Source: Bacteroidaceae bacterium
GTDB lineage: Bacteria; Bacteroidota; Bacteroidia; Bacteroidales; Bacteroidaceae
Length of the DNA stretch: 64,000 nt
Direction: 5' to 3'
Assembly: GCA_017470425.1 (NCBI GenBank)
Contig: JAFUYT010000017.1
Span: forward strand, 1-64,000
The notes beneath the pieces are model-generated. The model was given only the letters and a program-made list of their open reading frames with translations, had not been told where the DNA came from and searched no databases. Shown here piece after piece: positions 22,466-32,300 of this stretch; position 1 is the first letter of the stretch; every line of letters starts with the position of its first letter. Position numbers and translations under genes: made by a program.

Positions 22466-23008
22466 CTAACCGTTGGTCGTCTGTGGCAGGATGCCGCTGA
22501 GGTCGATGGCACCTGAGCGTACAAGGTAGAGGATGAGCAGGACGAGGAGCGCCAGCACCACCAGCATCCCCAGGCATCCGAAGAAGGCGCAGCCCCATGA
22601 GCAGCCGCCCTGTTCCTGCAGGCTGTTAAGTGGGCCGCCGGAGGTCGTGGCTTCGGGCTGTGTGGCTTGTCCTTCTTCCACCTCGTTGAGGGCATCATCG
22701 AGGGAGAGCTCCGTGGTCGTACCTTTCTTGCCTTTCTTCGCGGCGCCCTTCGCGGTGCCTTTCTTGGCCGCCTTGGCGGCAGCAGCACCACCGATGCCGA
22801 GCCAGCTGAGCAGGTTCAGCTTCTTCCATGTGATGAGCCGCTTGCTGTAGCCGACACCCTGCCCGAGGCTGACGTTGACGCTGACGCCGGTGCTGCCCAC
22901 GTTCAGCGTCTTGCCCTTCGGGCCTATGGTGAGGCTGACGCCGCTCTTGCCGACATTGGCTTTCAGCCAGGGGAGAATAGTGATGCGTTTGTTGAATCGT
23001 ACGCCCAT
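22466..23008 (-). CDS. DUF4236-domain membrane protein
   Basis: A 180-residue protein when started at the ATG at 23008, the first residue of the domain (MGVRFNKRITILPWLKANV). The longer frame to 23122 would only add residues encoded by tandem repeats in the leader and lies over the promoter. Residues 1-60 form the DUF4236 domain (GKSGVSLTIGPKGKTLNVG). Then come a Lys/Ala-rich linker (AAKAAKKGTAKGAAKKG), an acidic stretch and a C-terminal membrane helix (LGMLVVLALLVLLILYLV). The domain's function is unknown. Confidence 0.82.
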   Translation of the reverse strand: MGVRFNKRITILPWLKANVGKSGVSLTIGPKGKTLNVGSTGVSVNVSLGQGVGYSKRLITWKKLNLLSWLGIGGAAAAKAAKKGTAKGAAKKGKKGTTTELSLDDALNEVEEGQATQPEATTSGGPLNSLQEQGGCSWGCAFFGCLGMLVVLALLVLLILYLVRSGAIDLSGILPQTTNG

Positions 23009-23010
23009 GT

Positions 23011-23058
23011 GATAGTTGAGGGTTGATAGTTGAGAGTTGATAGTTGAAAGTTGAGAGG
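23011..23058. repeat. Family 3 tandem repeat in the DUF4236 gene leader
   Basis: Four or more units of about 10-14 bp built on gatagttgaga / gaaagttgaga. The same unit is translated in frame in GH51 (35421-35464) and GH2 (51213-51240). Confidence 0.8.
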
Positions 23059-23080
23059 CCTTTTTCGGGAAAAGATGGTG

Positions 23081-23088
23081 CAAAGATA
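23081..23088 (-). promoter_or_regulatory. -7 box for the DUF4236-AraC transcript
   Basis: TATCTTTG on the minus strand. Its position downstream of the longer frame's start shows that the DUF4236 protein must begin at 23008. Confidence 0.6.
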
Positions 23089-23124
23089 GGGAAAATGATG
23101 GAAAAACAAGCAGAAAATGCAAAA

Positions 23125-23158
23125 ACTTTCATCTTTCAACTCTAAACTCTCAACTTTT
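23125..23158. repeat. Family 3 tandem repeat ahead of the riboswitch promoter
   Basis: Units of ctttcaactct / aaactctcaac, in opposite orientation to 23011-23058. They run into the -7 box TACCTTTG (23162-23169) of the thiamine operon. Confidence 0.65.
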
Positions 23159-23175
23159 ACGTACCTTTGCGCCCG

Positions 23176-23262
23176 AATTATCAAGGGGTGCCCGCCATCG
23201 TGACGGGCTGAGATCAAACCCTCCTCACCTGATGCGGACCATACCGACGTAGGGATGATAAG
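23176..23262 (+). ncRNA. TPP (thiamine pyrophosphate) riboswitch
   Basis: The THI-box core is clear: aggggtgcc, ggctgagat, acctgatgcgga and cgtaggga in order and with normal spacing. The closing stem P1 is ttatca (23177-23182) with tgataa (23256-23261). A -7 box TACCTTTG precedes it at 23162-23169. It lies 64 bases ahead of a TonB receptor and PnuT, the known thiamine uptake pair in Bacteroidota, so TPP binding should switch off uptake. Downstream, gcacccct (23287-23294) can pair with the aptamer's own 5' aggggtgc, a plausible switching pair. Confidence 0.95.
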
Positions 23263-23325
23263 CGGAATCTTTGAGCAGGTACGCCTGCACCCCTTTATTG
23301 TTAAACCTTCTAATAATAAAGGAAC

Positions 23326-25800
23326 ATGAACATCCAATCAGACCATGTGCTATTGCACAAAGTAACAACGCGAATGGGCTTCATGGCCTTCGTGGGGCTT
23401 CTGGGCGCCGCCTCTCCTGTGATGGCGCAAGACGCTGCTGTGGAGGATTCTCTGCGACTGGAGCACATGCAGGAAGTTGTCGTCAGCGCCGTGCGCACTC
23501 AGAAGAACGCGCCCTTTGCCGTCGCCAACATCAAGAAAGACGAGTTGCAGGAGCACTCCCGGACGGGGCGTGAGCTGCCCTTCCTGCTGGCGCGCACGCC
23601 GGGCGTGATTGCCTGGGGCGAGAACGGCCTCGGCACCGGCACCACCTATATGCGCATCCGCGGTGCCGGTGACTCCCGTATCAACGTGACGCTCGACGGC
23701 GTAGCGCTGAACTCTCCCGAAGACCAGTGTGTGTTCTGGGCCAACATGAACAGCTATGCCTCCCTGCTCGGTAGCGTGCAGGTGCAGCGCGGCGTGGGCA
23801 CCAGCACCAACGGCGACGGCGCCTTCGGCGGCACCATCGCCATGTCCTCGGCGGCTCCCTTCCTGACACCGCGTGGCGAGGTGAACTTCTCCTATGGCTC
23901 CTACAACACGATGAACTACGGCGGCCAGTTCTCCACCGGTCTTCTCTGGGACAAGCTCGTCATCGACGGCGCCTGGCACCAGACGCAGACCGACGGCTTC
24001 CTCCACGGCACCGACGGCCGCTCCGGCAGCTACTATGGCGGCATCACATTCATGCCCAACGACCGTCTGACCATCCGCTACAAGAACATCGGCAACTACG
24101 AGCACACCGGGCAGGCCTGGAATGGCGTCACCGCCGGCGACAACAACCTCTCCATCATGGACGGTACCTATGGCGAGGCGACCAGCATCCACACGTATAA
24201 GGATATGTACGACCGCGGCCTCGGGAAATTCAACTCGCTCTACGAGGCGATGGTGCACTCCGACCCGGACGACTCCTATAGCCCCTTCGCCACCGATGCC
24301 GCAGGCAACTACATCACCGAGCGCTATCGCATGGCCGACGGCAGTTTCTGGGCTCGCACGACTGATAATTTCAAGCAGAACCACAACCTGCTCTCCGCCG
24401 CATGGGACATCAATGAGCACTGGAGCACCACCGCCACACTGCACTACACCTACGGCTACGGCTACTACGAGGAGTTCCGGCCGCAGAACAAACTGAAGAA
24501 GTTCGGACTCGCCAACTTCAAGGCGCCCTCCGGCACCACCGTCAAGAAAGCCGACTTCATCCGTCAGAAGGGCCTCAAGCAGCACACCTTCGGCCTCGTT
24601 GGTAACGCCAACTACAAGGACGACCACTGGGACATCATCACCGGTCTCTCCCTGCAGCGCTTCCAGGGCAACCACTTCGGTTATCTCACCTACACCTCCG
24701 ATGCTGAACTCTCGGCAGCCCTCCTCGGCACGTCCGGCAGCTACACCTACTACGACAGCGACGCCACGAAGGACGATCACAGCGTCTTCGTCAAGGCCGC
24801 CTACCACCTCGACCCCGAGTGGGACATCTTCGGCGATGTGCAGTACCGCCACGTGGGCTACCGCACCGATGGCTACAACGACAAGTTCATCGAGGAGGAC
24901 GACGGCACCATCTCGAAGCACTACCTCGATATCGACAAGCACTATCATTTCCTGAACCCCAAGGCGGGCGTCACCTGGCACCGCGACGGCCACACCGCCT
25001 ACTTCTCCGAGGCCATCAGCCACCGCGAGCCGGAACGCAACAACTTCACGGACAACGGCTACAAGCCCTCGCCCAAGGCCGAGTGGGTCTTCGACTTCGA
25101 GGCTGGCTATAACTTCGTAGGTTCTCGCGTGCACGCGGGCGCGAACCTATATTATATGCACTACACCAATCAGTTCGTGCAGACAGGCGAGGAGAGTGAC
25201 ATAGGCGAGAAGCTGACCACCAACATCCCAGAGAGCTTCCGCACCGGCGTGGAGCTGACAGCCGGGTGGGACATCACCCCCTGGCTCTCCATCGAGGGCA
25301 ACGCCGCCCTCAGCGCCAACCGCATCCTGAACTTCGACGAGCAGGCCAGCGTGGATTGGGAGGACAGTTTCCGCACCATCCACTATGACAACTCGACGCT
25401 GGCCTTCTCGCCGTCGGTTATCCTCAACGGCTTCCTCGACTTCCACTGGCGCGGTCTGAAGGCGACGTGGCACACCAACTACGTCAGCCGCCAGTATCTC
25501 GATAACACCGGATGTGAGGATCGTTCGCTGCCTGCCTTCAGCACCTCCAACTTGAACCTCTCCTACACCCTCAGCCCCGCTACGCTGCGCCGCAGCGGCC
25601 AGCGCATTCTGGGGATGCGCGAGATCATCCTCGGCGCCAGCCTCTCGAACCTCTTCAATGCCTGCTATGCCTCCAGCGGATGGGTGTATAGCACCATCGT
25701 GGAGGGCTACGACCATCCCAACGACAACCGCTACTATCAGATTGGTTTCATCCCCGCTGCCGGCTTCACGGCAATGGGCAACGTGACGCTGAGATTCTAA
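23326..25800 (+). CDS. TonB-dependent receptor for thiamine uptake
   Basis: An 824-residue outer-membrane receptor. Signal peptide to about residue 34 (ASPVMAQ), then a plug domain (about 50-165: VVVSAVRTQKNAPF, TYMRIRGAGDSRINVTLDG, with the RG-AG-D plug signature), then a 22-strand barrel ending in the aromatic strand MGNVTLRF. There is no SusC-type N-terminal domain, as expected for vitamin receptors. The TPP riboswitch upstream and PnuT immediately downstream (stop and start adjacent) identify the substrate as thiamine or a phosphate ester. The start at 23326 follows an aaagga ribosome-binding-like sequence. The family is called OMR1 in comparative-genomics work on thiamine regulation. Confidence 0.92.
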   Translation: MNIQSDHVLLHKVTTRMGFMAFVGLLGAASPVMAQDAAVEDSLRLEHMQEVVVSAVRTQKNAPFAVANIKKDELQEHSRTGRELPFLLARTPGVIAWGENGLGTGTTYMRIRGAGDSRINVTLDGVALNSPEDQCVFWANMNSYASLLGSVQVQRGVGTSTNGDGAFGGTIAMSSAAPFLTPRGEVNFSYGSYNTMNYGGQFSTGLLWDKLVIDGAWHQTQTDGFLHGTDGRSGSYYGGITFMPNDRLTIRYKNIGNYEHTGQAWNGVTAGDNNLSIMDGTYGEATSIHTYKDMYDRGLGKFNSLYEAMVHSDPDDSYSPFATDAAGNYITERYRMADGSFWARTTDNFKQNHNLLSAAWDINEHWSTTATLHYTYGYGYYEEFRPQNKLKKFGLANFKAPSGTTVKKADFIRQKGLKQHTFGLVGNANYKDDHWDIITGLSLQRFQGNHFGYLTYTSDAELSAALLGTSGSYTYYDSDATKDDHSVFVKAAYHLDPEWDIFGDVQYRHVGYRTDGYNDKFIEEDDGTISKHYLDIDKHYHFLNPKAGVTWHRDGHTAYFSEAISHREPERNNFTDNGYKPSPKAEWVFDFEAGYNFVGSRVHAGANLYYMHYTNQFVQTGEESDIGEKLTTNIPESFRTGVELTAGWDITPWLSIEGNAALSANRILNFDEQASVDWEDSFRTIHYDNSTLAFSPSVILNGFLDFHWRGLKATWHTNYVSRQYLDNTGCEDRSLPAFSTSNLNLSYTLSPATLRRSGQRILGMREIILGASLSNLFNACYASSGWVYSTIVEGYDHPNDNRYYQIGFIPAAGFTAMGNVTLRF

Positions 25801-26421
25801 ATGAACTGGTTAGATCTCACGACGGCGTGCTTGGGCCTCGCCTACATCCTGTTGGAGTATCGTGCTTCAATATGGATGTGGGCGGTGGGCGCCGTGATGC
25901 AGCTGCTCGGCATCGTGCTCTACTACCAGAAAGGGCTGTATGCCGACTGCGGCATGGAATTCTATTATCTTGCCATGACCGCCTACGGTTGGTGGCGCTG
26001 GAGCCGTGCCTCCTCCAACTCCCCGTCCTCTCAAGCGGATGCCAACGGAAACGAAGCTCTCCCCCCCACGGGGGGAGTTGGAGAGGTACCCTCCCACATC
26101 CCTCCTCGCCTGGCTCTGCGTTGGTCGCTCATCTTCGCGGTGCTGTGGGCTGTGATCTGGTGGCTGCTGTCATCGTTCACCGACTCCACCGTCCCCGTGG
26201 CCGACGCTTTCACGACCGCCCTCTCGCTCGTCGGCATCTGGGCGCTGGCGCATAAGTTCTTGGAGCAGTGGTTCGTCTGGATTGCCGTTGATGTAGTTAC
26301 CTGCTGGCTCTATTTCCAGAAGGGCATCCCCTTCAAGGCTTCGCTCTACGGCCTCTATGTCATCATCGCCGTCGCCGGCTATCAAAAGTGGCGACGGGCG
26401 ATGGCGGAGGCGGTGAAATGA
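25801..26421 (+). CDS. pnuT: PnuT thiamine transporter (PnuC family)
   Basis: A 206-residue inner-membrane protein of the PnuC family, with about seven hydrophobic segments and the C-terminal family signature ending YGLYVIIAVAGYQKWRR. It begins with the base after the receptor's stop codon, so it is in the same riboswitch-controlled transcript. PnuT takes up thiamine for trapping by a cytoplasmic kinase. An inserted stretch of about 35 residues (about 80-115), hydrophilic and Pro-rich (EALPPTGGVGEVPS), contains a family 1 palindrome and sits in a loop between membrane segments. Confidence 0.9.
   Translation: MNWLDLTTACLGLAYILLEYRASIWMWAVGAVMQLLGIVLYYQKGLYADCGMEFYYLAMTAYGWWRWSRASSNSPSSQADANGNEALPPTGGVGEVPSHIPPRLALRWSLIFAVLWAVIWWLLSSFTDSTVPVADAFTTALSLVGIWALAHKFLEQWFVWIAVDVVTCWLYFQKGIPFKASLYGLYVIIAVAGYQKWRRAMAEAVK
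26055..26087 (+). repeat. Family 1-like palindrome inside pnuT
   Basis: gctctccccccc...gggggagttggagaggt, translated in frame in the loop after the third membrane segment. Confidence 0.75.
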
Positions 26422-26507
26422 CGGTGTGGCCGTCGCCGTCGCATCAACAAATACCGCGAAAAGCTCAAAAATCTGTCGATATTTTTGATGCTTTGGAATT
26501 AAGTTCC

Positions 26508-26515
26508 TACCTTTG
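26508..26515 (+). promoter_or_regulatory. -7 box of the M6 protease gene
   Basis: TACCTTTG 43 bases ahead of the protease ATG at 26558, followed by gcgccc at the likely transcription start. Confidence 0.65.
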
Positions 26516-26557
26516 CGCCCCATTTTCGGAACAGACTAACTACACAATATTTAATAG

Positions 26558-28732
26558 ATGAAGAAACTGATTCTTGCCGTTGCGCTCATGGCTGTGACCC
26601 TGACAGCAATGGCAATTCCCGCCAAGCGCGGACTCTGGAGAACCATCACGCTGGCCGACGGCACTGAGGTGCGCGCTGAGCTCGTGGGTGATGAACATGG
26701 ACACTGGCTGCGTGCCGCTGATGGCAAGTGCTATGTCAAGAATGGCAATCAATTCGAAGTGGCCAGTGAAGAGATGCTCCAGGCTCGCCGCGAGACGCGC
26801 CTGCAGACCAAGCAGATGGCGCGCAAAGTGATCTACTCCTCGACCAGCGACGGTCTTGGCAAGAAAGGCACCATGAGCCGTGGTGCTGTCCCCAGCATTG
26901 GCGAATACACCATCCCTGTGGTCATGGTGCAGTTCTCCGACCTGAAATTCAAGAGCACCACGACCGTCGAAAAGATGATGCGTTTCTACAACGAGGAAGG
27001 CTACCACGACGAATCGACCGCCGTGGGCTCCGTACGCGACTACTTTGTGGCGCAGAGCGGCGGGCAGTTCGTGCCCAACTTCGAGGTCGTGGGCATTGTC
27101 ACCCTTAGCAAGTCCTATTCGTACTACGGTAAGAATGACAGCCAAGGCAACGACCAGAATTTGGATGAGCTACCTGGGGATGCGATTGCGGCAGCCGTCA
27201 GTCAGCTCGGCACGGACTTCTCCAAGTTCGTCGTGCCTGCGGGTGATTCCTATCATAAGAAGGGGGTGCCCCTCCTGGCTATGCTCTACGCTGGACGTGG
27301 AGAGGCTACGGAAGCGTCGGGCGGCGACAACTACCTCTGGCCCTGCGAGTGGGATGCTGAGGAAGATCCAGTAGGATATGGCACCTACCAAGGCGTCCGT
27401 TTCAACAGTTTCTTTATCGGCAATGAACTCAACACGGGCGGCTCCCGTCTGATGGGTATGAGCGTTTTCTGCCATGAGTTTGGTCATGCCCTGGGTTTGC
27501 CCGACTTCTATGTGACAGACTATTCCTATAGCGGTGACGACCCCTTCGGCTTCTGGTCTATCATGGATACGGGCGCATACGTGGATGACTATTGTTTTAA
27601 ACCGTCTGGCTACACGGCTTACGAGAAGAGCTATATGGGATGGCTGGAACTGAAGGAAATCGGTTCTGCGGATGCGGTGACGCTACAGTCGCCGCTCGGT
27701 ACCGCCGAGGGCTCCGCAGTCATCGTTCGTAACAGTAGCACCGAGACTTTCATCTTGGAGAACCGTCAGCCCAGTACGTGGTATCCCGCAGCCTTCGGCT
27801 CCGGCGTACTCGTCACTCGCTTCGCCTACAGTAAGAACCAATGGACTTACAATACCTTGAACAACACCCAGTCCAAGAAGCGCGCCTGCGTCCTCACCGC
27901 CAACGGTGCTCAGCTGTATATGAGCTACAGTACTTCAACCTCAGCCAGCTCCAACCACCTCTACGGCAACGGCAGCCGCAGCAGCATCGCATCCCTCAAG
28001 ACGTACAGCGGCAGCACCAAGGAAATCGGCATCAAGAAGATCACCAAGAACAGCAACGGCACCATCACGCTGACGCTGAACGAGACGCCTGACCCGGATC
28101 CCGATCCTGATCCCGACCCAGATCCTGACCCTGCTCCGGAGGACGGCATCTACTTCTACGAGAGCTTCGACAAGTGTACGGGCACGGGGGGTAACGATGG
28201 AGTCTGGAGCGGCATTAGTGGTGGCTCCAAGTTATCCGCAGAGATAACAGATAAGGCTGGATGGTCCCAGACCAACGCCTATGCGGCCAGCCAGTGTGCC
28301 CGCTTCGGTACGGCTCGTGCCAATGGCACCGCTACGACACCCGCTTTCGACCTGGACGGAAAAGCCCTGCTGACCTTCCGTGCTGGCGCATGGGACTACA
28401 ACAGCGATGGCGGCAATCTCAATCTTTCCGTGACGAACGGCACCGTCAGCCCCTCCACCTTCACCGTGACGAAAGGTGCATTCAATGAGTTCACCGCTGA
28501 GGTGACGGCGTCGGGAAGCATCCAGATCACCTTCTCGTCGGCGAAGGGGCGCTTCTTCCTTGATGAGATCAAGGTACAGGATATACCTACGGCAGTGGAG
28601 GACATCACTGTCAGCACCCCGGCTTCCACCGGCCGCATCTACACTCTTGATGGCCGCTACGTAGGCAGTGACACCCGTTTGCTCTCCCGTGGTCTCTACA
28701 TCATCGATGGCAAGAAGGTCGTTGTCAAGTAA
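26558..28732 (+). CDS. Secreted M6-family metalloprotease with sorting tail
   Basis: A 724-residue exported protease. Signal peptide to about residue 20; propeptide-like region to about 120; M6 (immune-inhibitor-A-like) catalytic domain about 120-420. The zinc motif is HEFGHALGLPD, with H306, E307 and H310 and the downstream D. FWSIMDTGAYV supplies the Met turn. A seven-fold Asp-Pro linker (about 510-527) leads to a beta-sandwich domain (about 530-680) and then the sorting tail (TLDGRYVG...SRGLYIIDGKKVVVK). It probably digests extracellular proteins; the substrate is unknown. It is monocistronic: own promoter, and a strong terminator at 28745-28797. Confidence 0.92.
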   Translation: MKKLILAVALMAVTLTAMAIPAKRGLWRTITLADGTEVRAELVGDEHGHWLRAADGKCYVKNGNQFEVASEEMLQARRETRLQTKQMARKVIYSSTSDGLGKKGTMSRGAVPSIGEYTIPVVMVQFSDLKFKSTTTVEKMMRFYNEEGYHDESTAVGSVRDYFVAQSGGQFVPNFEVVGIVTLSKSYSYYGKNDSQGNDQNLDELPGDAIAAAVSQLGTDFSKFVVPAGDSYHKKGVPLLAMLYAGRGEATEASGGDNYLWPCEWDAEEDPVGYGTYQGVRFNSFFIGNELNTGGSRLMGMSVFCHEFGHALGLPDFYVTDYSYSGDDPFGFWSIMDTGAYVDDYCFKPSGYTAYEKSYMGWLELKEIGSADAVTLQSPLGTAEGSAVIVRNSSTETFILENRQPSTWYPAAFGSGVLVTRFAYSKNQWTYNTLNNTQSKKRACVLTANGAQLYMSYSTSTSASSNHLYGNGSRSSIASLKTYSGSTKEIGIKKITKNSNGTITLTLNETPDPDPDPDPDPDPDPAPEDGIYFYESFDKCTGTGGNDGVWSGISGGSKLSAEITDKAGWSQTNAYAASQCARFGTARANGTATTPAFDLDGKALLTFRAGAWDYNSDGGNLNLSVTNGTVSPSTFTVTKGAFNEFTAEVTASGSIQITFSSAKGRFFLDEIKVQDIPTAVEDITVSTPASTGRIYTLDGRYVGSDTRLLSRGLYIIDGKKVVVK

Positions 28733-28744
28733 ACGACCTTCCTG

Positions 28745-28797
28745 CCACTTAAAAAAGCATCCCCTCACGACGGTGAGGGGATGCTTTTTTTAAGTGG
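28745..28797. terminator. Bidirectional terminator between the M6 gene and tRNA-Phe
   Basis: gcatcccctcac / gtgaggggatgc hairpin with A and T runs on its flanks. The symmetry extends to ccactt / aagtgg, so it can end both the protease transcript and the opposing tRNA transcript. Confidence 0.9.
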
Positions 28798-28867
28798 TGT
28801 CACCAGGAATCGAACCGGGGACACAAGGATTTTCAGTCCTTTGCTCTACCAACTGAGCTATGACACC
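28795..28867 (-). tRNA. tRNA-Phe (anticodon GAA)
   Basis: 73 nt on the minus strand. The acceptor stem is ggtgtca/tgacacc. The anticodon loop ctgaaaa gives GAA. The T arm ggttcgattcc is present. A -7 box TACCTTTG lies upstream near 28911. The CCA end is not encoded after the discriminator A. Confidence 0.95.
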
Positions 28868-28904
28868 AACATGTTCTTTTGTGCTTATCTTTCGATTTGC
28901 GGGT

Positions 28905-29017
28905 GCAAAGGTAGTCCTTTTCTGTGATTCCTGCAAGATTTTGCGCGAAAATCTTCATGAGATAGCGAAAAAAACAGCAAATCCTTCTGTGAATACCAAA
29001 AAAGTTGTACCTTTGCA
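28905..29017. promoter_or_regulatory. Divergent promoters of tRNA-Phe and tRNA-Pro
   Basis: A minus-strand TACCTTTG near 28911 and a plus-strand TACCTTTG near 29010 are both followed by gcacccgcaaa, so the first transcribed bases are the same on the two sides. Confidence 0.65.
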
Positions 29018-29068
29018 CCCGCAAACGAGACCTGTGCTCTTGATGGGCGGTTAGGTTCGTCTTGCTTT

Positions 29069-29141
29069 CGGAAAGTAGCGCAGTTGGTAGCGCACTACGT
29101 TCGGGACGTAGGGGTCGGGCGTTCGAGTCGCCTCTTTCCGA
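29069..29141 (+). tRNA. tRNA-Pro (anticodon CGG)
   Basis: 73 nt. The acceptor stem is cggaaag/ctttccg. The D arm is gcgcagttggtagcgc. The anticodon stem is ctacg/cgtag with loop ttcggga giving CGG. The T arm contains gttcgagtc. A hairpin terminator follows directly. Confidence 0.93.
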
Positions 29142-29144
29142 CAG

Positions 29145-29182
29145 ACTGTAGTCCTGTTCCATCGGAGCAGGACTGCAGTTTT
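29145..29182 (+). terminator. Terminator of tRNA-Pro
   Basis: actgtagtcctg pairs with caggactgcagt around a short loop, followed by TTTT. Confidence 0.8.
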
Positions 29183-29240
29183 GATATAGGGTGAATCCGC
29201 GACCTGTGAATCCCCATTTTGACCGATTCACGTTTTGATA

Positions 29241-29288
29241 TGACCGATTCGTGCATGGCGCGTGTGAAAGAGAAGAGCTACCTTTGCC
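29241..29288 (+). promoter_or_regulatory. Promoter block A shared with the gene at 54216
   Basis: tgaccgattcg at 29241 lies exactly 38 bases before the -7 box TACCTTTG (29279-29286), with cgcgtgtg and gagaagag between them. The same words at the same spacing occur at 54134-54179. An extra gaccgattc lies at 29221. Confidence 0.7.
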
Positions 29289-29322
29289 CCCGAAATACTT
29301 GCTAACTCTTTAACTACTCAAG

Positions 29323-32300
29323 ATGAAACGAATCAGTATTCTGTTTGCGCTCGCCCTGTTGGCATGGCTGTCGGGGACGAGTGTCATGGCGCAGGCCGAT
29401 GAGCATCTGCGTGTCCATCTCGACTTCGCCAACGCCAACGGCAAATATGTCTCCGACACGGAGACAGGTTCCGGGGTCCGTGCACAACTCGTGAACGCCG
29501 CTGCCTTTGAGCAGATGGGGGACTACGGCATCGTGAACTTAGGGAACGGGGCCGGCTATGTCAATCTGACCGCTACGACGGGGCGCATCGTGCGCCAATT
29601 GGAGGACTTCACGCTGTCGTTGTACTACCGCGTGAATGAATCGGCTTCGCTGTCTGGCGCAGGGTATTTCCTGTGGATCTTTTCGCAGGTGGCGGCGAAT
29701 ACAGAGACCTCCGGCCCCTATATCGGCTACCGCTTGAATGCCCAGAAGGTATGCGCCTCGGTAGGAGGGTGGGGGAGCGAGATGGGTCCTGAGGTGGGTG
29801 CTGCCAGTGAGCAAGGACGCTGGGTCCACTTCCTCTATCGCCAGCGTGGCACCCTCGGTCAGGTCTTCTTGAACGGTCGTCTGGTCCTCTCCAACGGTGC
29901 CATGCCTGTCTTGAAGGAGACTTTCAAGAGTAATCCTGCGTATTGCTGGCTGGGACGTGCCGCCTTTGATGGTGACAGCTATCTGAGGCAGACGCTCCTC
30001 TATGACTTCCGACTCTACGACGAGGCCATCACGAACGCTGAGGTGACACAACTTGCCGCAGTCGCCGACCGCCTGGAGGAGACCTATCGCTATGGCACGC
30101 CAGGTGACTTCACGGCCTTGGCCGAGCGGCTGGGGGAGGCGCGCTTGTTCCTGGCCTCGGCTGGCACGGACTATGCCGACGGTGCCTTGGGTGAGCTGCG
30201 TGACGAGGTGAACCTCAGCGTTATCGAGATCGAGCGTGGCCGCGCCTCACAGACCTTGATCGACCAACGCCTGCAGCGCCTGACCAGCGCCCTTGAGGCG
30301 GCACAGGCTACGGCGGGCTTCGCGCTGCTGCCTACGCGCACATTCACGCCCGAGGGACACGGCTTCCGCCACCCCGGCGGCATGGTGACCGACGAGGATT
30401 TCGCCCGCATCCGCCAGGCACTGGCCGACGGTGACACGCGCATCCAGCGCGCCTATCAGATCCTGTGCGACAATGGCTATTCGCACAGCGATGTCCTCAC
30501 GTGGCCTGTCTATGAGATCATCCGTGGCGGCAGTACGGGACAGAATTATATGAACGCCGCCCGTGGCGCTGCGATGGCCTACCAGAATGCTCTCCGTTGG
30601 AAGATCAGTGGCGACGATGCTCATGCTCGCAACGTGGTCACGATCCTGATGAACTGGGCCCGAAATAATAAATATGTGGGTGGCGACACCAATAAGAGCC
30701 TCGCTGCCGGCCTCTACGGTTACGGCTTTGCACAGGCCGCTGAGATTGTCCGTGACTTCGACGGGTGGAGTTCCGATGAATTCGAGGAATTTAAGCGCTA
30801 CATGCTCACGACATGGTACCCTGTGGCGCTCGACTTCTTGCGGCGTCGCCACGATACGTGGTTGAACTTCCGCTATGCCAACCTCGGCGAACGCCCGGGA
30901 CATTATTGGTCGAACTGGGGCTTGTGCAATGCCCTCTGCCTGATGTCCATCGGCATCCTCTGCGACGATGTCCATATCTACAACCAGGGCGTGTCATTCT
31001 ATAAGTACGACCATGTCGGCACCTTCAACCCCGACCGCACGAAACTCACACAAATCCTCAATGACGGCTGCGATGAGTTCATCGGCAATCTCGTGCCCGT
31101 CATGATGCCGGATGCGCGTGGTCCCTTCGGCTACCTCGGACAGATGCAGGAGAGCGGTCGCGACCAGGGTCATGCCCTCATGGCGCTGGGCTTGGCTGTC
31201 GATATCTGCCAGACAGGGCTCTCGCAGGGCGACGACCTGTACGCCTACATGGACGACCGCATTGCAGCGGGTGCTGAGTTCGTGGCGGCCTCGAACTTCG
31301 GTGGCGTGGATGCTGCCACGTTGCCGTGGAAGAACTATAACTATGCCGACTGTCGTGGCACGATGGGTGCGGCTTGGCTCATGACGGGCGTCAACACCAG
31401 CGGCTCGGGTGAGTGGCGTCCTTACTGGGACCGCCTCATCGGATACTACGAAGGCCTTCGTGGCGTGAAGATGCAGTATTCCGAGGCCGCCAGCAACCTT
31501 ATCTGCCCCGATGGCGGTGGTGGCAACTATAGCCAAAACAGCGGTGGATTCGACCATTTAGGCTTCTCGACGCTGACTCATTGGCGACCCATGATCGATG
31601 CCGCCGATGCCATCACACCGCTCTCCGGCGACATCATCTACAAGGGTGAGACGCTGAAGAACCAGACCAACCTCGGCGGACTGAAATATACGTATCGCGT
31701 GGAGCCTACGCGTGCCATCCCCGCCGACGGCGCCGACATTACCCTTGTGCCGCAGCTGCCTGAGGGCGTGGAGGACACCGGGCTCTGGCAGTGGGAGACG
31801 GGCGAGACCACGCGGCAGATTACCGTCCATGCCGACCGGAGCTACGTCTATCGAGTCCGCTACACCGCCGCCAACGGTCGCACCAGCGAGCAGAGCTTCG
31901 CCATCGCAGTGGCTGGCGATGCCGTTCCCGACTACACCGTTCCCGAGATCACCGTTGATGGCACCATCTACAGCGCCACCGAGCAGACCGTGCTCTATGG
32001 TCAGAGTGTCATCCTCTATCTGAGCAACTCATCCGGCTGGACCGACGACTACCGTTGGAGTAACGGTGTCACGGGCAGCAGCATCCTCGTCGTTCCCAAC
32101 CTCACCGAGGATCGTGTCTATACTTGTCAGTACGTGAACCAGGGCGGCTATGTCAACGAGTGCCGCTTTACGTTGCACGTCATCGCGGCACGCCCCTTTA
32201 TGAATGTGGGCGGCGCACAGATTGATGGAACAGAGGCACTTGTCTTCGCGGGCACCGAGGTGACTCTTGGCTTGACCCTGCCGCCCACCGCTCTCCCCGA

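Noticed and set aside
23350-25134. 594-codon minus-strand frame under the thiamine receptor gene
   Set aside because: Val/Gly/Ala/Glu-rich composition of a codon-bias shadow. The receptor on the plus strand follows a riboswitch and has plug and barrel motifs.
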